Origin: Mycobacterium gordonae
GTDB lineage: Bacteria; Actinomycetota; Actinomycetes; Mycobacteriales; Mycobacteriaceae
NCBI RefSeq assembly: GCF_001417955.2
Contig: NZ_LKTM01000002.1
Span: 1 to 64,000, forward strand
Length of the DNA stretch: 64,000 bases
Reading direction: 5' to 3'
The stretch's first letter is position 1. Each line of letters opens with the position of its first letter. The translations under genes were made by a program, and so were the position numbers. The notes beneath the pieces were generated by a model, which saw only the letters and a list, made by a program, of their open reading frames with translations, was not told the DNA's origin and made no database searches. Positions 50,995 through 61,210 of the stretch are shown here, piece after piece.

Positions 50995-52746
50995 GTGGTT
51001 GGCTCTTCTATCCCCGCTGTGCTGCGCGAACGCGCCAGCCTGAATCCCAACGGCCCGGCGCTCACCTACATCAACTACGACCAGGAGTGGGAAGGCGTCG
51101 AAGAGACGCTGACCTGGGCGCAGTTGCACCGCCGCACGCTCAACATCGCCGAGCAGCTCAAGCAGAACGGTGCGCCCGGTGACCGGGCGCTGATCCTCGC
51201 GCCCCAGGGGCTCGAATACGTCGTCGGATTCCTGGGCGCGCTGCAGGCCGGTTTCATCGGTGTCCCGCTGTCGGTGCCCTACGGCGGCGCCCACGACGAG
51301 CGGACCATTTCCGTGCTGGCCGATACCGCACCGTCGGTGATCCTGACCACCTCGGCCGCCGTCGGCAACGTCAAGGAGTGTGTCGAGCCGCAGGCGGGTA
51401 AAAATCCGCCGGCGATCCTCGAAGTCGATCTGCTGGACCTCGATTCCCGGCCGAAGTCCTCCCGCCCGGGCAGTGCCGCCGACGAGGGGTCGCGAACTTC
51501 GTACCTGCAGTACACGTCCGGCTCGACGCGCACACCCGCCGGCGTCACGGTCTCCAACGCCAACGTGTTCGCCAATTTCGAACAGGTCATGGCCGACTTC
51601 TTCGTCAACGAGGGCGGTGTGCCGCCCGCCGACCTGGACGTGGTGTCCTGGCTGCCGCTCTACCACGACATGGGTCTGCTGCTCGGGGCGATCATGCCGA
51701 TCCTGGCCGGCCGGCGCACGGTGCTGACCAGTCCGGTGGCGTTCCTGCAGCGTCCGGCCCGCTGGCCGCAGCTGATGGCCCGCTACGGGACCACCATCTC
51801 GGCCGGACCGAATTTCGCGTTCGACATCGCCGTCCGCAAGACCTCCGACGAGGATCTGGCCGGGTTCGATCTGAGCGGCGTGCACAGCGTCCTCAACGGC
51901 AGTGAGCGGGTCCAGCCGGCGACTCTCAAGCGATTCGCCGACCGGTTCGCCCGGTTCGGCTTTGCCGCCAAAGCGTTGCGGCCGGCCTACGGCATGGCCG
52001 AAGCGACGGTGTACATCGCCACCCGCAAGGTCGGCGACCCACCCGAGATCGTGGATTTCGATTCCGAGAAGCTGCCGGACGGCCAGGCGGTACGGGTTGA
52101 AAAGGGAAGCGGCACACCGCTTGTCAGCTACGGCGTGCCGACGTCGCAACTTGTCCGGATCGTCGACGGCGACACCCGTACCGAGTGCCCGGAGGGTACG
52201 GTCGGCGAGATCTGGGTGCTGGGCGGCAACGTCGCCTCCGGTTACTGGGAGAAACCGGAGACGACGGCCAACACGTTCGGGGCGACAATCGTCAACCCGT
52301 CGGAAGGTACGCCGGCGGGTCCATGGCTGCGCACCGGAGATTCCGGATTTCTTTCCGGCGGTGAGCTTTTCATCATGGGCCGGATCAAGGACCTGCTGAT
52401 CGTCTACGGCCGCAACCATTCTCCCGACGACATCGAAGCGACCATCCAGGAGATCAGCGCCGGCCGGTGCGCGGCGATCGCGGTTCCGCAGGACGGCGTC
52501 GAGAAACTGGCCGCCATCGTCGAGATCAAACAGAAGAGCGAGGAGTCGGCGGAAGACCTGGCGGAGCGCCTCGGGGTGCTCAAGCGCGACATCACCGCCG
52601 CGATCTTCGACTCGCACGGGCTGAACGTCGCCGACCTGGTGCTGGTGTCGCCCGGGTCGATCCCGATCACCACCAGCGGCAAGATCCGCCGGCAGCAGTC
52701 GGTGCAAATGTACGAGGACAAGGCGTTCGCGCGGCTGGACGCCTGA
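50995..52746 (+). CDS. fadD24: Fatty acyl-AMP ligase FadD24
   Basis: A 583-aa FAAL, matching Rv1529 in size and place and close to FadD25 in this window. [19 protein letters not shown] (A3), [42 protein letters not shown] and [13 protein letters not shown] (catalytic Lys) are present. It should activate a long-chain fatty acid as acyl-AMP for a neighbouring Mas-like PKS. The GTG at 50995 was chosen over a 39-residue extension because the FAAL core [17 protein letters not shown] then starts eight residues in, as in FadD25. It is divergent from the third PKS. Confidence 0.93.
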   Translation: MVGSSIPAVLRERASLNPNGPALTYINYDQEWEGVEETLTWAQLHRRTLNIAEQLKQNGAPGDRALILAPQGLEYVVGFLGALQAGFIGVPLSVPYGGAHDERTISVLADTAPSVILTTSAAVGNVKECVEPQAGKNPPAILEVDLLDLDSRPKSSRPGSAADEGSRTSYLQYTSGSTRTPAGVTVSNANVFANFEQVMADFFVNEGGVPPADLDVVSWLPLYHDMGLLLGAIMPILAGRRTVLTSPVAFLQRPARWPQLMARYGTTISAGPNFAFDIAVRKTSDEDLAGFDLSGVHSVLNGSERVQPATLKRFADRFARFGFAAKALRPAYGMAEATVYIATRKVGDPPEIVDFDSEKLPDGQAVRVEKGSGTPLVSYGVPTSQLVRIVDGDTRTECPEGTVGEIWVLGGNVASGYWEKPETTANTFGATIVNPSEGTPAGPWLRTGDSGFLSGGELFIMGRIKDLLIVYGRNHSPDDIEATIQEISAGRCAAIAVPQDGVEKLAAIVEIKQKSEESAEDLAERLGVLKRDITAAIFDSHGLNVADLVLVSPGSIPITTSGKIRRQQSVQMYEDKAFARLDA

Positions 52747-52754
52747 CCGACCCC

Positions 52755-53336
52755 ATGAGCAAGCCCGCCCGGATACCGCTGCTGCCTGTCGATGAGGCCA
52801 AGGCCGCCGCTGATGAAGCCGGCGTGCCGGACTACATGGCCGAGCTCAGCATTTTCCAGACGCTGCTGAACCATCCGCAGTTGGCCCGGGTGTTCAACGA
52901 CCTGCTCGCCACCATGCTCTGGCACGGCACCCTCGACCGCAGACTGCGTGAGTTGGCGATCATGCGCATCGGGTGGCTGACCGAGTGCAACTACGAGTGG
53001 ACCCAGCACTGGCGGGTGGCCTCGCGCCTCGGCGTGTCTGCCGAGGATCTGTTGGGTGTGCGGGATTGGCAGAGCCACAACGGGTTCGGGCCCACCGAGC
53101 GAGCCGTGCTGGCGGCCACCGACGACGTCGTGCGCGACGGCGCGGTAAGCGCCGCGAGCTGGGCGGCCTGCGAACGCGAATTGGGTGGTGACAAAACGGT
53201 TCTCATCGAGCTGGTCACCGTCATCGGCGCGTGGCGGATGGTCGCGTCGATTCTGCAGAGCCTGGAGGTTCCGCTGGAGGACGGGGTGGCCGCCTGGCCG
53301 CCCGATGGCCGGGCGCCCTCGTCGGCTGATCGGTAG
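52755..53336 (+). CDS. Carboxymuconolactone decarboxylase family protein (Rv1531-like)
   Basis: A 193-aa protein of the CMD/AhpD fold. LRELAIMRIGWLTECNYEWTQHWRVA is the core helix pair; EC..EW..H replaces the CxxC..H of AhpD, so a thiol peroxidase role is unlikely. It starts 8 bp after fadD24 and may share its transcript. In M. tuberculosis an adh gene (Rv1530) lies between the two; it is absent here. The substrate is unknown. Confidence 0.85.
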   Translation: MSKPARIPLLPVDEAKAAADEAGVPDYMAELSIFQTLLNHPQLARVFNDLLATMLWHGTLDRRLRELAIMRIGWLTECNYEWTQHWRVASRLGVSAEDLLGVRDWQSHNGFGPTERAVLAATDDVVRDGAVSAASWAACERELGGDKTVLIELVTVIGAWRMVASILQSLEVPLEDGVAAWPPDGRAPSSADR

Positions 53337-53353
53337 GGCGTAGCGTCGGCGGC

Positions 53354-54472
53354 ATGCGAACCAGAGTTGCCGAGATGCTCGGCGTCGAGTTTCCGATCTG
53401 CGCCTTCAGTCATTGCCGCGACGTGGTGGCCGCGGTGACCAACGCGGGCGGGTTCGGGGTACTCGGCGCGACCGCCCACAGTCCGAAGCGGCTGGAGAGT
53501 GAGCTCACCTGGATCGAGGAGCAGACGCACGGCAAGCCGTATGGAGTGGATCTGCTGCTGCCGCCGAAGTACGTCGGGGCCGACACGGGCGGCGTCAACT
53601 CACGACAGGCCCAGGATCTGTTGCCCGCCGAGCATCGGGCGTTCGTCGACGACATCCTGACGCGTTACGGCGTCGCGCCGCATGCCGAGCAGGAAGAGGT
53701 CATCAGGGGAGGGCTCAACATCTCTCCCAAGGGCTATGAACCGCTGCTCGAAGTCGCCTTCAACCACAACATCCGGTTGATCGCCAGCGCGCTCGGGCCG
53801 CCGCCGCACGACCTGGTCGAGCGGGCGCACAGCCACGACGTACTGGTGGCCGCGCTGGCCGGTACCACCGAGCACGCGCGGCGGCACGCGGCGGCGGGGG
53901 TGGACCTGATCGTCGCGCAGGGCACCGAGGCGGGCGGGCACACCGGCGAGGTGTCGACCATGGTGCTGGTTCCCGAAGTGGTGGATGCCGTGGCGCCGAC
54001 GCCCGTGCTGGCGGCAGGCGGCATCGCCCGCGGCCGGCAGATCGCGGCCGCGCTGGCGCTGGGCGCCGAAGGAGTGTGGTGCGGCTCGGTGTGGCTGACC
54101 ACCGAGGAAGCCGAGACCGCGCCGGTGGTGAAGGACAAATTCCTGGCCGCGAAATCGTCGGACACGGTGCGATCCCGGTCGATGACCGGAAAGCCGGCCC
54201 GCATGCTGCGCACCGCCTGGACCGAGGAGTGGGAACGGCCCGACACCCCGGACCCGTTGGGGATGCCGCTGCAGACGGCCCTGATCACCGACTCCCAGGT
54301 GCGGATCAACCAAGCCGCCGCCCACCCAGGCGCGAAAGCCCGGGATCTGGCGACCTACTTCGTCGGCCAGGTGGTCGGCTCGCTGGACCGGGTCCGGCCG
54401 ACGCGCGCGGTGGTGCTCGACATGGTCGAGGAATACATCGACACCATCACCCGCCTGACCGATGTGACATAG
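53354..54472 (+). CDS. Nitronate monooxygenase-like flavoprotein (Rv1533-like)
   Basis: A 372-aa TIM-barrel protein of the 2-nitropropane dioxygenase/NMO family. AAVTNAGGFGVLGATAHSP near the N-terminus, DLIVAQGTEAGGHTGEV (the GGHTG flavin/active-site loop, about 190-206) and PVLAAGGIARGRQIAAALAL with GAEGVWCGS (phosphate binding) are clear. Such enzymes oxidise alkyl nitronates with FMN and O2; the physiological substrate in mycobacteria is unclear. It begins 17 bp after the preceding gene, so it probably belongs to the same operon. Confidence 0.9.
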   Translation: MRTRVAEMLGVEFPICAFSHCRDVVAAVTNAGGFGVLGATAHSPKRLESELTWIEEQTHGKPYGVDLLLPPKYVGADTGGVNSRQAQDLLPAEHRAFVDDILTRYGVAPHAEQEEVIRGGLNISPKGYEPLLEVAFNHNIRLIASALGPPPHDLVERAHSHDVLVAALAGTTEHARRHAAAGVDLIVAQGTEAGGHTGEVSTMVLVPEVVDAVAPTPVLAAGGIARGRQIAAALALGAEGVWCGSVWLTTEEAETAPVVKDKFLAAKSSDTVRSRSMTGKPARMLRTAWTEEWERPDTPDPLGMPLQTALITDSQVRINQAAAHPGAKARDLATYFVGQVVGSLDRVRPTRAVVLDMVEEYIDTITRLTDVT

Positions 54473-54647
54473 CGAACTCATAACGAAACGTAACCTGGAG
54501 ATCGCCTCCGGGCAGGTGCTGTTTTCTCAGTTCAGGACCGTTATTGCTGAGGGAACGCTGTGGGCGCCCGTAGTGAAAGCATAAAGATCGCGAAACCCTG
54601 GGGTGCCGCGTTGACCGAGGCTCGCGAGTCGTGCATTATCGGTCAGG

Positions 54648-54806
54648 CAAGCACCTCGTTAGGTGAGGCGGCTACACGAACACAGGCCACTGACCCCGAA
54701 CGTCGAAAGACGCCCCGGGTCAGGACAGCTCCTCCCGGCTTAAGGGTTGAGCCCAGGTGGCTTCCGGTTTACCGGACACGTCGGGTAGTGCCAAAGCTCT
54801 GACGAG
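54648..54806 (+). ncRNA. M-box (ykoK) magnesium riboswitch
   Basis: The conserved M-box elements appear in order: GTTAGGTGAGGC near 54658, ACACGAACACAGGCCACTGA, GTCGAAAGACGCC, and the closing GTGCCAAAGCTCTGACGAG near 54789-54807. M-boxes sense Mg2+, and one is known upstream of Rv1535 in M. tuberculosis. It should repress the downstream gene when Mg2+ is plentiful, either by termination or by hiding translation signals. No U-rich terminator is visible, so a Rho-dependent or translational mechanism is more likely. Confidence 0.88.
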
Positions 54807-54914
54807 AGGGGTGCGGATTTCCGGCGGAGCGTCGGCTATCTGTTCTCCTTTGTGCGCGCGATAGATCACGCGGATATTCGCGTGGGTCGTGAACCGAGAG
54901 GAGGTGAGGAACGC

Positions 54915-54995
54915 ATGAGTTCCAGTGGCAGTCCGGGTCGATATCCGGGCGATGTTTCGTCCCTGACCGGTCTCCGGTGCGACGTTCTCGGCTGA
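54915..54995 (+). CDS. Possible 26-aa leader ORF behind the M-box
   Basis: ATG preceded by GAGAGGAGGTGAGG, one of the best ribosome sites in the window, opens a 26-codon frame ending TGA; the peptide begins MSSSGSPGRYPGD and ends DVLG. It lies between the M-box and the Rv1535-like gene. The ribosome site suggests real translation; its purpose may be regulatory, with translation of the leader shielding or exposing a Rho site. Confidence 0.4.
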   Translation: MSSSGSPGRYPGDVSSLTGLRCDVLG

Positions 54996-55094
54996 GCCGT
55001 CAACCACGCTCCTATCGGAACCGTTGCGGGACGGGACTTCCCAAGAATCTTTGAAGGTCCACCTGTCAACGTTTGATCCTGTTAGGAGGCGATC

Positions 55095-55325
55095 ATGACC
55101 GCTGCCCTGTTTGACGAAGTCGTTACCGTTACCGCTGCGCCCAAGCTGCATGTGGTGCGTGACGTCCCGGCCGCGCCGGCGCCGAAGAAGGCCCGCCGCG
55201 CCGAAGAGGTGCTCGCAGCCGGAGGCGACCCGCTGGTGGCCGGCGCCGCACGCCTGCTCAACATCCCGCTGCGGCACATGTACGCCGCGCTGTGGCGCAT
55301 CGGTGTTCTCGAGGTTCAGGCGTAA
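55095..55325 (+). CDS. Small Rv1535-like protein, Mg2+-riboswitch controlled
   Basis: A 76-aa protein with ATG after TTAGGAGG (8 nt spacing). The N-terminal half is Ala/Pro/Lys-rich (RDVPAAPAPKKARRAEEVLA); the second half, GGDPLVAGAARLLNIPLRHM then YAALWRIGVLEVQA, may form an amphipathic helix. No membrane segment or known domain is seen. Its place downstream of the M-box implies induction when Mg2+ is low. It matches Rv1535 in length and surroundings; function is not known. Confidence 0.83.
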   Translation: MTAALFDEVVTVTAAPKLHVVRDVPAAPAPKKARRAEEVLAAGGDPLVAGAARLLNIPLRHMYAALWRIGVLEVQA

Positions 55326-55350
55326 CCCATGGACATTGCGCTACCCGGGA

Positions 55351-55405
55351 CTCCGAGGGGTTAGCCGACCGCAGGTGCGTCCTGCGGCGGGCCAACCCCT
55401 CGGAG
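55351..55405 (+). terminator. Long hairpin behind the Rv1535-like gene
   Basis: CTCCGAGGGGTT pairs with AACCCCTCGGAG over 12 bp, and an inner stem CCGCAGG/CCTGCGG caps it. No T-run follows (TCCTCTAG), which is common for mycobacterial terminators. It separates the Mg2+-controlled unit from ileS. Confidence 0.7.
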
Positions 55406-55408
55406 TCC

Positions 55409-55452
55409 TCTAGAATCAACACAGCAGCATCAATCTAGAATCACCACACCAG
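55409..55452 (+). repeat. 25-bp direct repeat with two TAGAAT hexamers, likely ileS promoter
   Basis: Two near-identical units start at 55409 and 55434 with a 25-base period. Each contains TAGAAT, a good mycobacterial -10 element (55411-55416 and 55436-55441). Transcription from the second would begin at about 55448, just ahead of the T-box stem I. Confidence 0.5.
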
Positions 55453-55605
55453 CGTCGATCCGGCCATCACCGGGGAGCTTTCGGAAGAACAGCCATCCGG
55501 CCTAGTAGAACCGAACGGGCAGGCCCGTCACAGCCTTTCGAGTGGTCACGCGGGAGCGTGACAAGCGGGGTGGTACCGCGGCGCTCGCGCACCAGCGCAA
55601 CCGTC
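55453..55605 (+). ncRNA. T-box riboswitch controlling ileS, Ile specifier
   Basis: The T-box sequence GGGTGGTACCGCGG lies at 55568-55581. Stem I has the actinobacterial form ATCACCGGGGAGC..TTTCGGAAGAAC, with specifier codon ATC (Ile) at 55466-55468, matching the downstream gene. Actinobacterial T-boxes with short stem I usually act on translation by hiding the ribosome site unless uncharged tRNA-Ile binds; no terminator is visible here, in keeping with that. Confidence 0.92.
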
Positions 55606-55647
55606 GTCCCCGTGCCTGAACTCATCGAGGCACCGGAGACTAACCAC

Positions 55648-58600
55648 GTGAGCGACGAAGCTGAACTCGAAGCCGACCGCACCGCCTATCCGAAGCTGGC
55701 CAGCGGGGCGCCCGACTTCCCGGCGCTCGAGCTCGAAGTGCTCGACTACTGGTTCCGCGACGACACCTTCCGGGCCAGCATCGCGCGCCGGGACGGCGCC
55801 CGCGAGTACGTCTTCTACGACGGCCCCCCGTTCGCCAACGGCCTGCCGCACTACGGGCACCTGTTGACCGGCTATGTCAAGGACATCGTGCCGCGCTACC
55901 GCACCATGCGCGGCGACAAGGTGGAGCGCCGATTCGGTTGGGACACACACGGTTTGCCCGCCGAGCTGGAAGTCGAGCGGCAGCTGGGCATCACCGACAA
56001 GTCGCAGATCGACTCGATGGGGATCGCCGCCTTCAACGACGCCTGCCGTGCCTCGGTGCTGCGCTACACCGACGAATGGCAGCAGTACGTCACCCGTCAG
56101 GCGCGCTGGGTGGACTTCGACAACGACTACAAGACACTCGATCCCAGCTATATGGAGTCGGTGATCTGGGCGTTCAAACAGCTGTGGGACAAAGGCCTGG
56201 CCTACGAGGGCTACCGGGTGTTGCCGTACTGCTGGCGCGACGAGACCCCGTTGTCCAATCACGAACTGCGGATGGACGACGACGTCTATCAGAGCCGCCA
56301 GGACCCGGCCCTCACCGTCGGCTTCCCGGTGGTGGGCGGCGAGTCGGAAAATGGACTGGCTGGTGCCTTCCTTCTCATCTGGACGACGACGCCGTGGACC
56401 CTGCCGTCGAACCTCGCGGTCGCGGTCAATCCCGACGTCACCTACGTCCAGGTACGGGTGGGCGAACGGCGATTCGTGCTGGCCGAGGCCCGGCTGGCCG
56501 CATATGCCCGCGAACTCGGGGAAGAGCCCGAAGTGCTCGGCACCTACCGGGGCGCGGATCTGCTCGGCGCCCGCTACCTGCCACCGTTTGCGTACTTCAT
56601 GGACTCGCCCAAGGCTTTTCAGGTGCTCTCCGCCGATTTCGTCACCACCGAGGACGGCACCGGCCTGGTGCACATGGCGCCGGCCTACGGCGAGGACGAC
56701 ATGGCGACCACCGACCCCGTCGGCATCGTGCCGGTCACCCCAGTCGACGCCAAGGGCCGCTTCGACGCGACGGTCCCGGACTATCAGGGCCAGCACGTCT
56801 TTGAGGCCAACCCGCAGATCATCCGCGACCTGAAGAACGGAACCGGTCCCGCCGCGGCCAACGGAGCGGTGTTGCTGCGACACGAGACCTACGAGCACCC
56901 GTACCCGCACTGCTGGCGCTGCCGCAACCCGTTGATCTACCGCGCGGTGTCGTCGTGGTTCGTGCGGGTGACCCAGTTCCGCGACCGGATGGTGGAACTC
57001 AACCAGCAGATCACCTGGTATCCCGAGCACGTCAAGGACGGACAGTTCGGCAAGTGGCTGCAGGGTGCCCGCGACTGGTCCATCTCACGAAACCGCTACT
57101 GGGGCACCCCGATCCCGGTGTGGAAGTCCGACGACCCGGCCTACCCCCGCATCGACGTATACGGCAGCCTCGACGAGCTGGAACGCGACTTCGGGGTGCG
57201 GCCGGAGAATCTGCACCGGCCCTACATCGACGAACTCACCCGCCCCAACCCCGACGACCCCACCGGCAACAGCACCATGCGCCGGATCTCCGACGTGCTC
57301 GACGTGTGGTTCGATTCCGGCTCGATGCCGTATGCGCAGGTGCACTACCCGTTCGAGAACAAGGAGTGGTTCGACGGGGTGCAGAGCGACGACCCTGACA
57401 AGCAGGTCGACGGCCACTACCCGGGTGACTTCATCGTCGAGTACATCGGGCAGACCCGCGGCTGGTTCTACACGTTGCATGTGCTGGCCACCGCGTTGTT
57501 CGACCGGCCGTCGTTCAAAACCTGTGTAGCCCACGGGATCGTGCTGGGTTCGGACGGGCAGAAGATGAGCAAGTCACTGCGCAATTACCCGGATGTGACC
57601 GAGGTGTTCGACCGCGACGGGTCCGACGCCATGCGGTGGTTCCTGATGGCATCGCCGATCCTGCGCGGCGGCAACCTGATCGTCACCGAACAGGGCATCC
57701 GGGACGGAGTCCGGCAGGTGCTGCTGCCGTTCTGGAACGCTTACAGCTTCCTGGCTTTGTACGCACCGAAAGTCGGTGTGTGGCGCACCGATTCGACACA
57801 CGTGCTGGACCGCTACATCCTGGCCAAACTGGCGGTGCTGCGGGACGACCTGACTGCGTCGCTGGACATCTGTGACATCTCCGGGGCCTGCGAACAGCTG
57901 CGCCAGTTCACCGAGGCGCTGACGAACTGGTATGTGCGACGGTCCCGTTCGCGGTTCTGGGTGGAAGACGCGGACGCGATCGACACCCTGCACACCGTGC
58001 TGGAGGTGACCGCGCGACTGGCCGCCCCACTGCTGCCGTTGATCACCGAAATGATCTGGCGTGGACTGACCGGCGGGCGTTCGGTGCACCTGACGGACTG
58101 GCCGCGGGCGGGTGAGGTGCCGGCCGATGCCGCCCTGGTGGCCGCCATGGACCAGGTGCGCGACGTGTGCTCGGCGGCGTCGTCCCTGCGCAAGGCCAAG
58201 AAGTTGCGGGTGCGCTTACCTCTGCTGAAACTGACTGTGGCAGTTGAGGACCCGGATCAACTCCAGCCGTTCACCGAATTGATCGGCGACGAACTCAACG
58301 TCAAGCAGGTCGAGTTGACCGACGCGATCGACACCTACGGCCGATTCGAGCTCACCGTCAATGCGCGGGTCGCGGGCCCGCGGTTGGGCAAGGACGTGCA
58401 GGCGGCCATCAAGGCCGTCAAAGCGGGGGAGGGCGTGGTCAACCCGGACGGAACCCTGTCCGCCGGACCCGCGGTGCTGCAACCGGAGGAGTACAGCTCG
58501 CGACTGGTGGCCGCCGACCCCGAATACACCGCGGCGTTGCCGGGTGGCGCCGGGCTCGTGGTTCTGGACGGCACCGTGACGCCGGAGCTGGAGGCAGAGG

Positions 58601-58839
58601 GCTGGGCCAAAGACCGCATCCGGGAACTGCAGGAGCTGCGCAAGTCGACCGGGCTGGACGTCTCCGACCGCATCGCCGTGGTGATGTCGGTGCCCGGCGA
58701 GCGTGCCGCGTGGGCGGCGACGCATCGCGACCTCATCGCCGGTGAAATCCTGGCCACCAGTTTCGAATTCGGGGAACCCGCCGATGGAACGGAGATCGGT
58801 GACGGCGTACGGGTATCCATCCATCGCGTATCGGCTTAG
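55648..58839 (+). CDS. ileS: Isoleucyl-tRNA synthetase
   Basis: About 1063 aa. [21 protein letters not shown] holds the HIGH-type HYGH near residue 70 and [13 protein letters not shown] the KMSKS loop near residue 636; [15 protein letters not shown] and the CP1 editing domain segment [18 protein letters not shown] are typical. The length fits the longer, eukaryote-like IleRS class also found in M. tuberculosis. The GTG at 55648 was chosen because GGAGA lies 9 nt upstream and earlier in-frame codons fall within the T-box. GTG at 55612 is an alternative. Confidence 0.96.
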   Translation: MSDEAELEADRTAYPKLASGAPDFPALELEVLDYWFRDDTFRASIARRDGAREYVFYDGPPFANGLPHYGHLLTGYVKDIVPRYRTMRGDKVERRFGWDTHGLPAELEVERQLGITDKSQIDSMGIAAFNDACRASVLRYTDEWQQYVTRQARWVDFDNDYKTLDPSYMESVIWAFKQLWDKGLAYEGYRVLPYCWRDETPLSNHELRMDDDVYQSRQDPALTVGFPVVGGESENGLAGAFLLIWTTTPWTLPSNLAVAVNPDVTYVQVRVGERRFVLAEARLAAYARELGEEPEVLGTYRGADLLGARYLPPFAYFMDSPKAFQVLSADFVTTEDGTGLVHMAPAYGEDDMATTDPVGIVPVTPVDAKGRFDATVPDYQGQHVFEANPQIIRDLKNGTGPAAANGAVLLRHETYEHPYPHCWRCRNPLIYRAVSSWFVRVTQFRDRMVELNQQITWYPEHVKDGQFGKWLQGARDWSISRNRYWGTPIPVWKSDDPAYPRIDVYGSLDELERDFGVRPENLHRPYIDELTRPNPDDPTGNSTMRRISDVLDVWFDSGSMPYAQVHYPFENKEWFDGVQSDDPDKQVDGHYPGDFIVEYIGQTRGWFYTLHVLATALFDRPSFKTCVAHGIVLGSDGQKMSKSLRNYPDVTEVFDRDGSDAMRWFLMASPILRGGNLIVTEQGIRDGVRQVLLPFWNAYSFLALYAPKVGVWRTDSTHVLDRYILAKLAVLRDDLTASLDICDISGACEQLRQFTEALTNWYVRRSRSRFWVEDADAIDTLHTVLEVTARLAAPLLPLITEMIWRGLTGGRSVHLTDWPRAGEVPADAALVAAMDQVRDVCSAASSLRKAKKLRVRLPLLKLTVAVEDPDQLQPFTELIGDELNVKQVELTDAIDTYGRFELTVNARVAGPRLGKDVQAAIKAVKAGEGVVNPDGTLSAGPAVLQPEEYSSRLVAADPEYTAALPGGAGLVVLDGTVTPELEAEGWAKDRIRELQELRKSTGLDVSDRIAVVMSVPGERAAWAATHRDLIAGEILATSFEFGEPADGTEIGDGVRVSIHRVSA

Positions 58840-58863
58840 TACACAGCCAGAACGGAGGGGACG

Positions 58864-60084
58864 ATGCGGGTGCTGGGAATGTTCCGCGTGCACAACGGTG
58901 CGGACATCCTGCCTCGGGTCCTGGACTCGTTGTCCGGTTGGTGTGACGACATCTACGCGATCGACGACCGCAGCACCGACAACTCCGCCGACATCCTGGC
59001 GCAGCATCCGGCGGTGACCAACGTCGTTCGCGCCCGGTCGGATCTGCCGCAGACGCCGTGGCTGATCCCGGAACCGCCGGGGCTGGAATTGCTCTACCGC
59101 ATGGCCGATTTCTGCCGGCCCGACTGGATCGCGATGATCGACTCCGACCAGGTGGTCGAGGCCGACGTCGACGTACGCGGCATGCTGGCCGATGTTCCGG
59201 CCGACGTGGCGGCGCTGATGTGCCCGATGATCCCGACGTGGCAGGACCCGGAGTTTCCCGAGATGATCCCGGTCATGGGGCCGGCGGAGTCGGTACGCGG
59301 ACCGTTCTGGCGCTGGCATCCGGGCCTGCGGGCCGGGACACGGATGATCCACAACCCGCACTGGCCGGCGAACATCACCGAGCACGGTCGCATCGGAATG
59401 GTTTACGACGTTCGCCTGGTGCACCACGGTTGGTCCACGCTGGCCGAACGAGTCGCCAAGGTCGATCACTACCGCAGAATCGATCCGGATTGCCGGCTGA
59501 ACTACGGTGTCCCGTACGACCGCGCGCTGTTGTTCGGTTATGCCCGCGACGAGGTCGACCTGCTCGAGGCCGACTACCGCAGGCGTGTCCAGGGCGATTT
59601 CGATCCGGCCGAAGTGGGTGCGTGCCTGCCGATCGAGCGCGAGCACCTCGCAATCGGAGCCGGTTACGGTCCGCGCGCGGGCGCTTTCCACCCCGGTATC
59701 GACCTCGCCGCCGCCCCGGGCACCGCCATCCACGCTGTCTCATCCGGGACCGTCAGTCGCACAGCCGATCTCGACGACGATGGGTTGCGGCGGGTGGTGG
59801 TATCGAACGCCGGGGTCGACATGGTGTACGTGTTTCGCCCCGACCGCGAGCACCGGGTGGGCGACGACATCGCCGCGGGCACTCAAATCGGCGTCGTCGG
59901 CCCGGAAGCCGAATCGGCCGACGGCTACCTGCATTTCGAGGTTCATGCCGACGGCAGACATACCAGCCCGCTGCGGTACCTGGGCAACCTGGGCCTGCTG
60001 CCGTGGCCGCCGCGAGGGCGGCCCCGGCCGGTGTCGGGTACTTATCCGGCGGTGACGCCGTGCAGTATCACCATTCCTGGGTGA
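58864..60084 (+). CDS. Glycosyltransferase-like domain fused to an M23 peptidase-like domain
   Basis: A 406-aa protein. Residues 1 to about 245 look like a GT2-type GT-A fold: [51 protein letters not shown]. From about 270 a LytM/M23 module follows: [20 protein letters not shown] has the HxxxD zinc pair, and [11 protein letters not shown] the HxH. The middle His found in active M23 enzymes (usual YxHL) is missing: the matching place reads MVYVFRP. The module may bind rather than cut. No signal peptide or membrane helix is seen. It starts 24 bp after ileS and may be read through from it. Not present at this place in M. tuberculosis. Confidence 0.8.
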   Translation: MRVLGMFRVHNGADILPRVLDSLSGWCDDIYAIDDRSTDNSADILAQHPAVTNVVRARSDLPQTPWLIPEPPGLELLYRMADFCRPDWIAMIDSDQVVEADVDVRGMLADVPADVAALMCPMIPTWQDPEFPEMIPVMGPAESVRGPFWRWHPGLRAGTRMIHNPHWPANITEHGRIGMVYDVRLVHHGWSTLAERVAKVDHYRRIDPDCRLNYGVPYDRALLFGYARDEVDLLEADYRRRVQGDFDPAEVGACLPIEREHLAIGAGYGPRAGAFHPGIDLAAAPGTAIHAVSSGTVSRTADLDDDGLRRVVVSNAGVDMVYVFRPDREHRVGDDIAAGTQIGVVGPEAESADGYLHFEVHADGRHTSPLRYLGNLGLLPWPPRGRPRPVSGTYPAVTPCSITIPG

Positions 60085-61078
60085 GCCGCTCGGCGACGGC
60101 GCGCGCGGACCGGATGGCCGACCGCGCCTCCTGCAAGATCTTGGCTGGATGCTGCTCGTCCAGCTCGCCCAGCCGGTTGTAGCGATCGACCCCGAATCCC
60201 GCCGACTCCAAACGGATATCGAACGGCAGCACCAGTGTTCGCAGCGCCTCGAAGTGCAGATAGGGAACCACCGGCTGTCCGGTCACCAGCAGGCACGTCG
60301 ACCGGTGCATATCCACCGTTTGCGCGGCGAAGGTGTAGGTGTCACCGGAATTGGCCCGGCGGTTGTCCGGGTCGGGCGATGGTGTTTCGAGCAGTGTGAC
60401 CGGGATGCCGAGGTCGTTGCTGTCCGGCGGGAATCGCCAGACGGCCCGGTCGCGGTGCGGCCGATCGATCCGTTGTTGTGCGTGCTCCTGAACCTCGCGG
60501 GTGTCAAGCCCGAGCGCTTCGCCGGCGGCCGCGGCCAACAGGTCGAACTCGGTGCGGGCCTGCGGTGCGATGAGGGCGACGGCGTCTCGTTCGGAATCCA
60601 TGAGTTCGCGCGAGGCCGCGGCCAACACCACGTGGCCGATGCGCCGCCCGGTCGCCACCTCGCGTGCGTAGGCCACCCGCAGCCGGTTGGTGTACCGGCC
60701 GCCGCCGATCACCAGCAGGTAATCGAAATCGTCTGCACTGGGCTGTGATTCACCGATGAGCCCCAGCTCGTCCGCGAGCGCCGATATCTTGTCCAGCTGT
60801 GCAGCGGGCATAGTCAGCCGGGGGATTAGCCACCGGACCGCACCGGCAGCGTCCTGGCTGTGCACCCGGCCCGCGCCCGCCCGCGCCCGTGCCCGGTAAT
60901 CCCACACCGTGCTGAACTCGTCGAGCCACGCCAACCGCGCCGCAAGACCGAGGCCGGGCGGGACGGCTCCGCCGAACATCTCCACCAACTCGCTCAGAGC
61001 CGGATGGGTGGCCCAGGCCTGGATCTCCCGGCGAACTTCGGTCGCGACGTCAGCGGATCCGGTATTCGACGGACACAC
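60068..61078 (-). CDS. Conserved-looking protein of unknown function
   Basis: A 336-aa soluble protein with GTG start and a GAGAGGGGGG site. [21 protein letters not shown] recalls the nucleotide- or sugar-binding entry of DUF218-like proteins (DAVVVLGGG..), and [20 protein letters not shown] is acidic and helical. No catalytic motif was recognised. Its 3' end overlaps the GT-M23 fusion by 17 bp in convergent orientation, and it is divergent from the epimerase gene. Grouping with sugar genes hints at a surface-glycan role, but this is a guess. Confidence 0.65.
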   Translation of the reverse strand: MCPSNTGSADVATEVRREIQAWATHPALSELVEMFGGAVPPGLGLAARLAWLDEFSTVWDYRARARAGAGRVHSQDAAGAVRWLIPRLTMPAAQLDKISALADELGLIGESQPSADDFDYLLVIGGGRYTNRLRVAYAREVATGRRIGHVVLAAASRELMDSERDAVALIAPQARTEFDLLAAAAGEALGLDTREVQEHAQQRIDRPHRDRAVWRFPPDSNDLGIPVTLLETPSPDPDNRRANSGDTYTFAAQTVDMHRSTCLLVTGQPVVPYLHFEALRTLVLPFDIRLESAGFGVDRYNRLGELDEQHPAKILQEARSAIRSARAVAERLTQEW

Positions 61079-61210
61079 CGAGCAACCCCCCTCTCAGTCT
61101 CTACGGCCACCGTACGTGTCGGGGCCGCTTAACCCGGCGCGCCACGACGGGCCAGTAAGCTATGAGCCGGTTCAACGAAGAACGGCACGGAACGTGGGGG
61201 GCTTTGTGCG

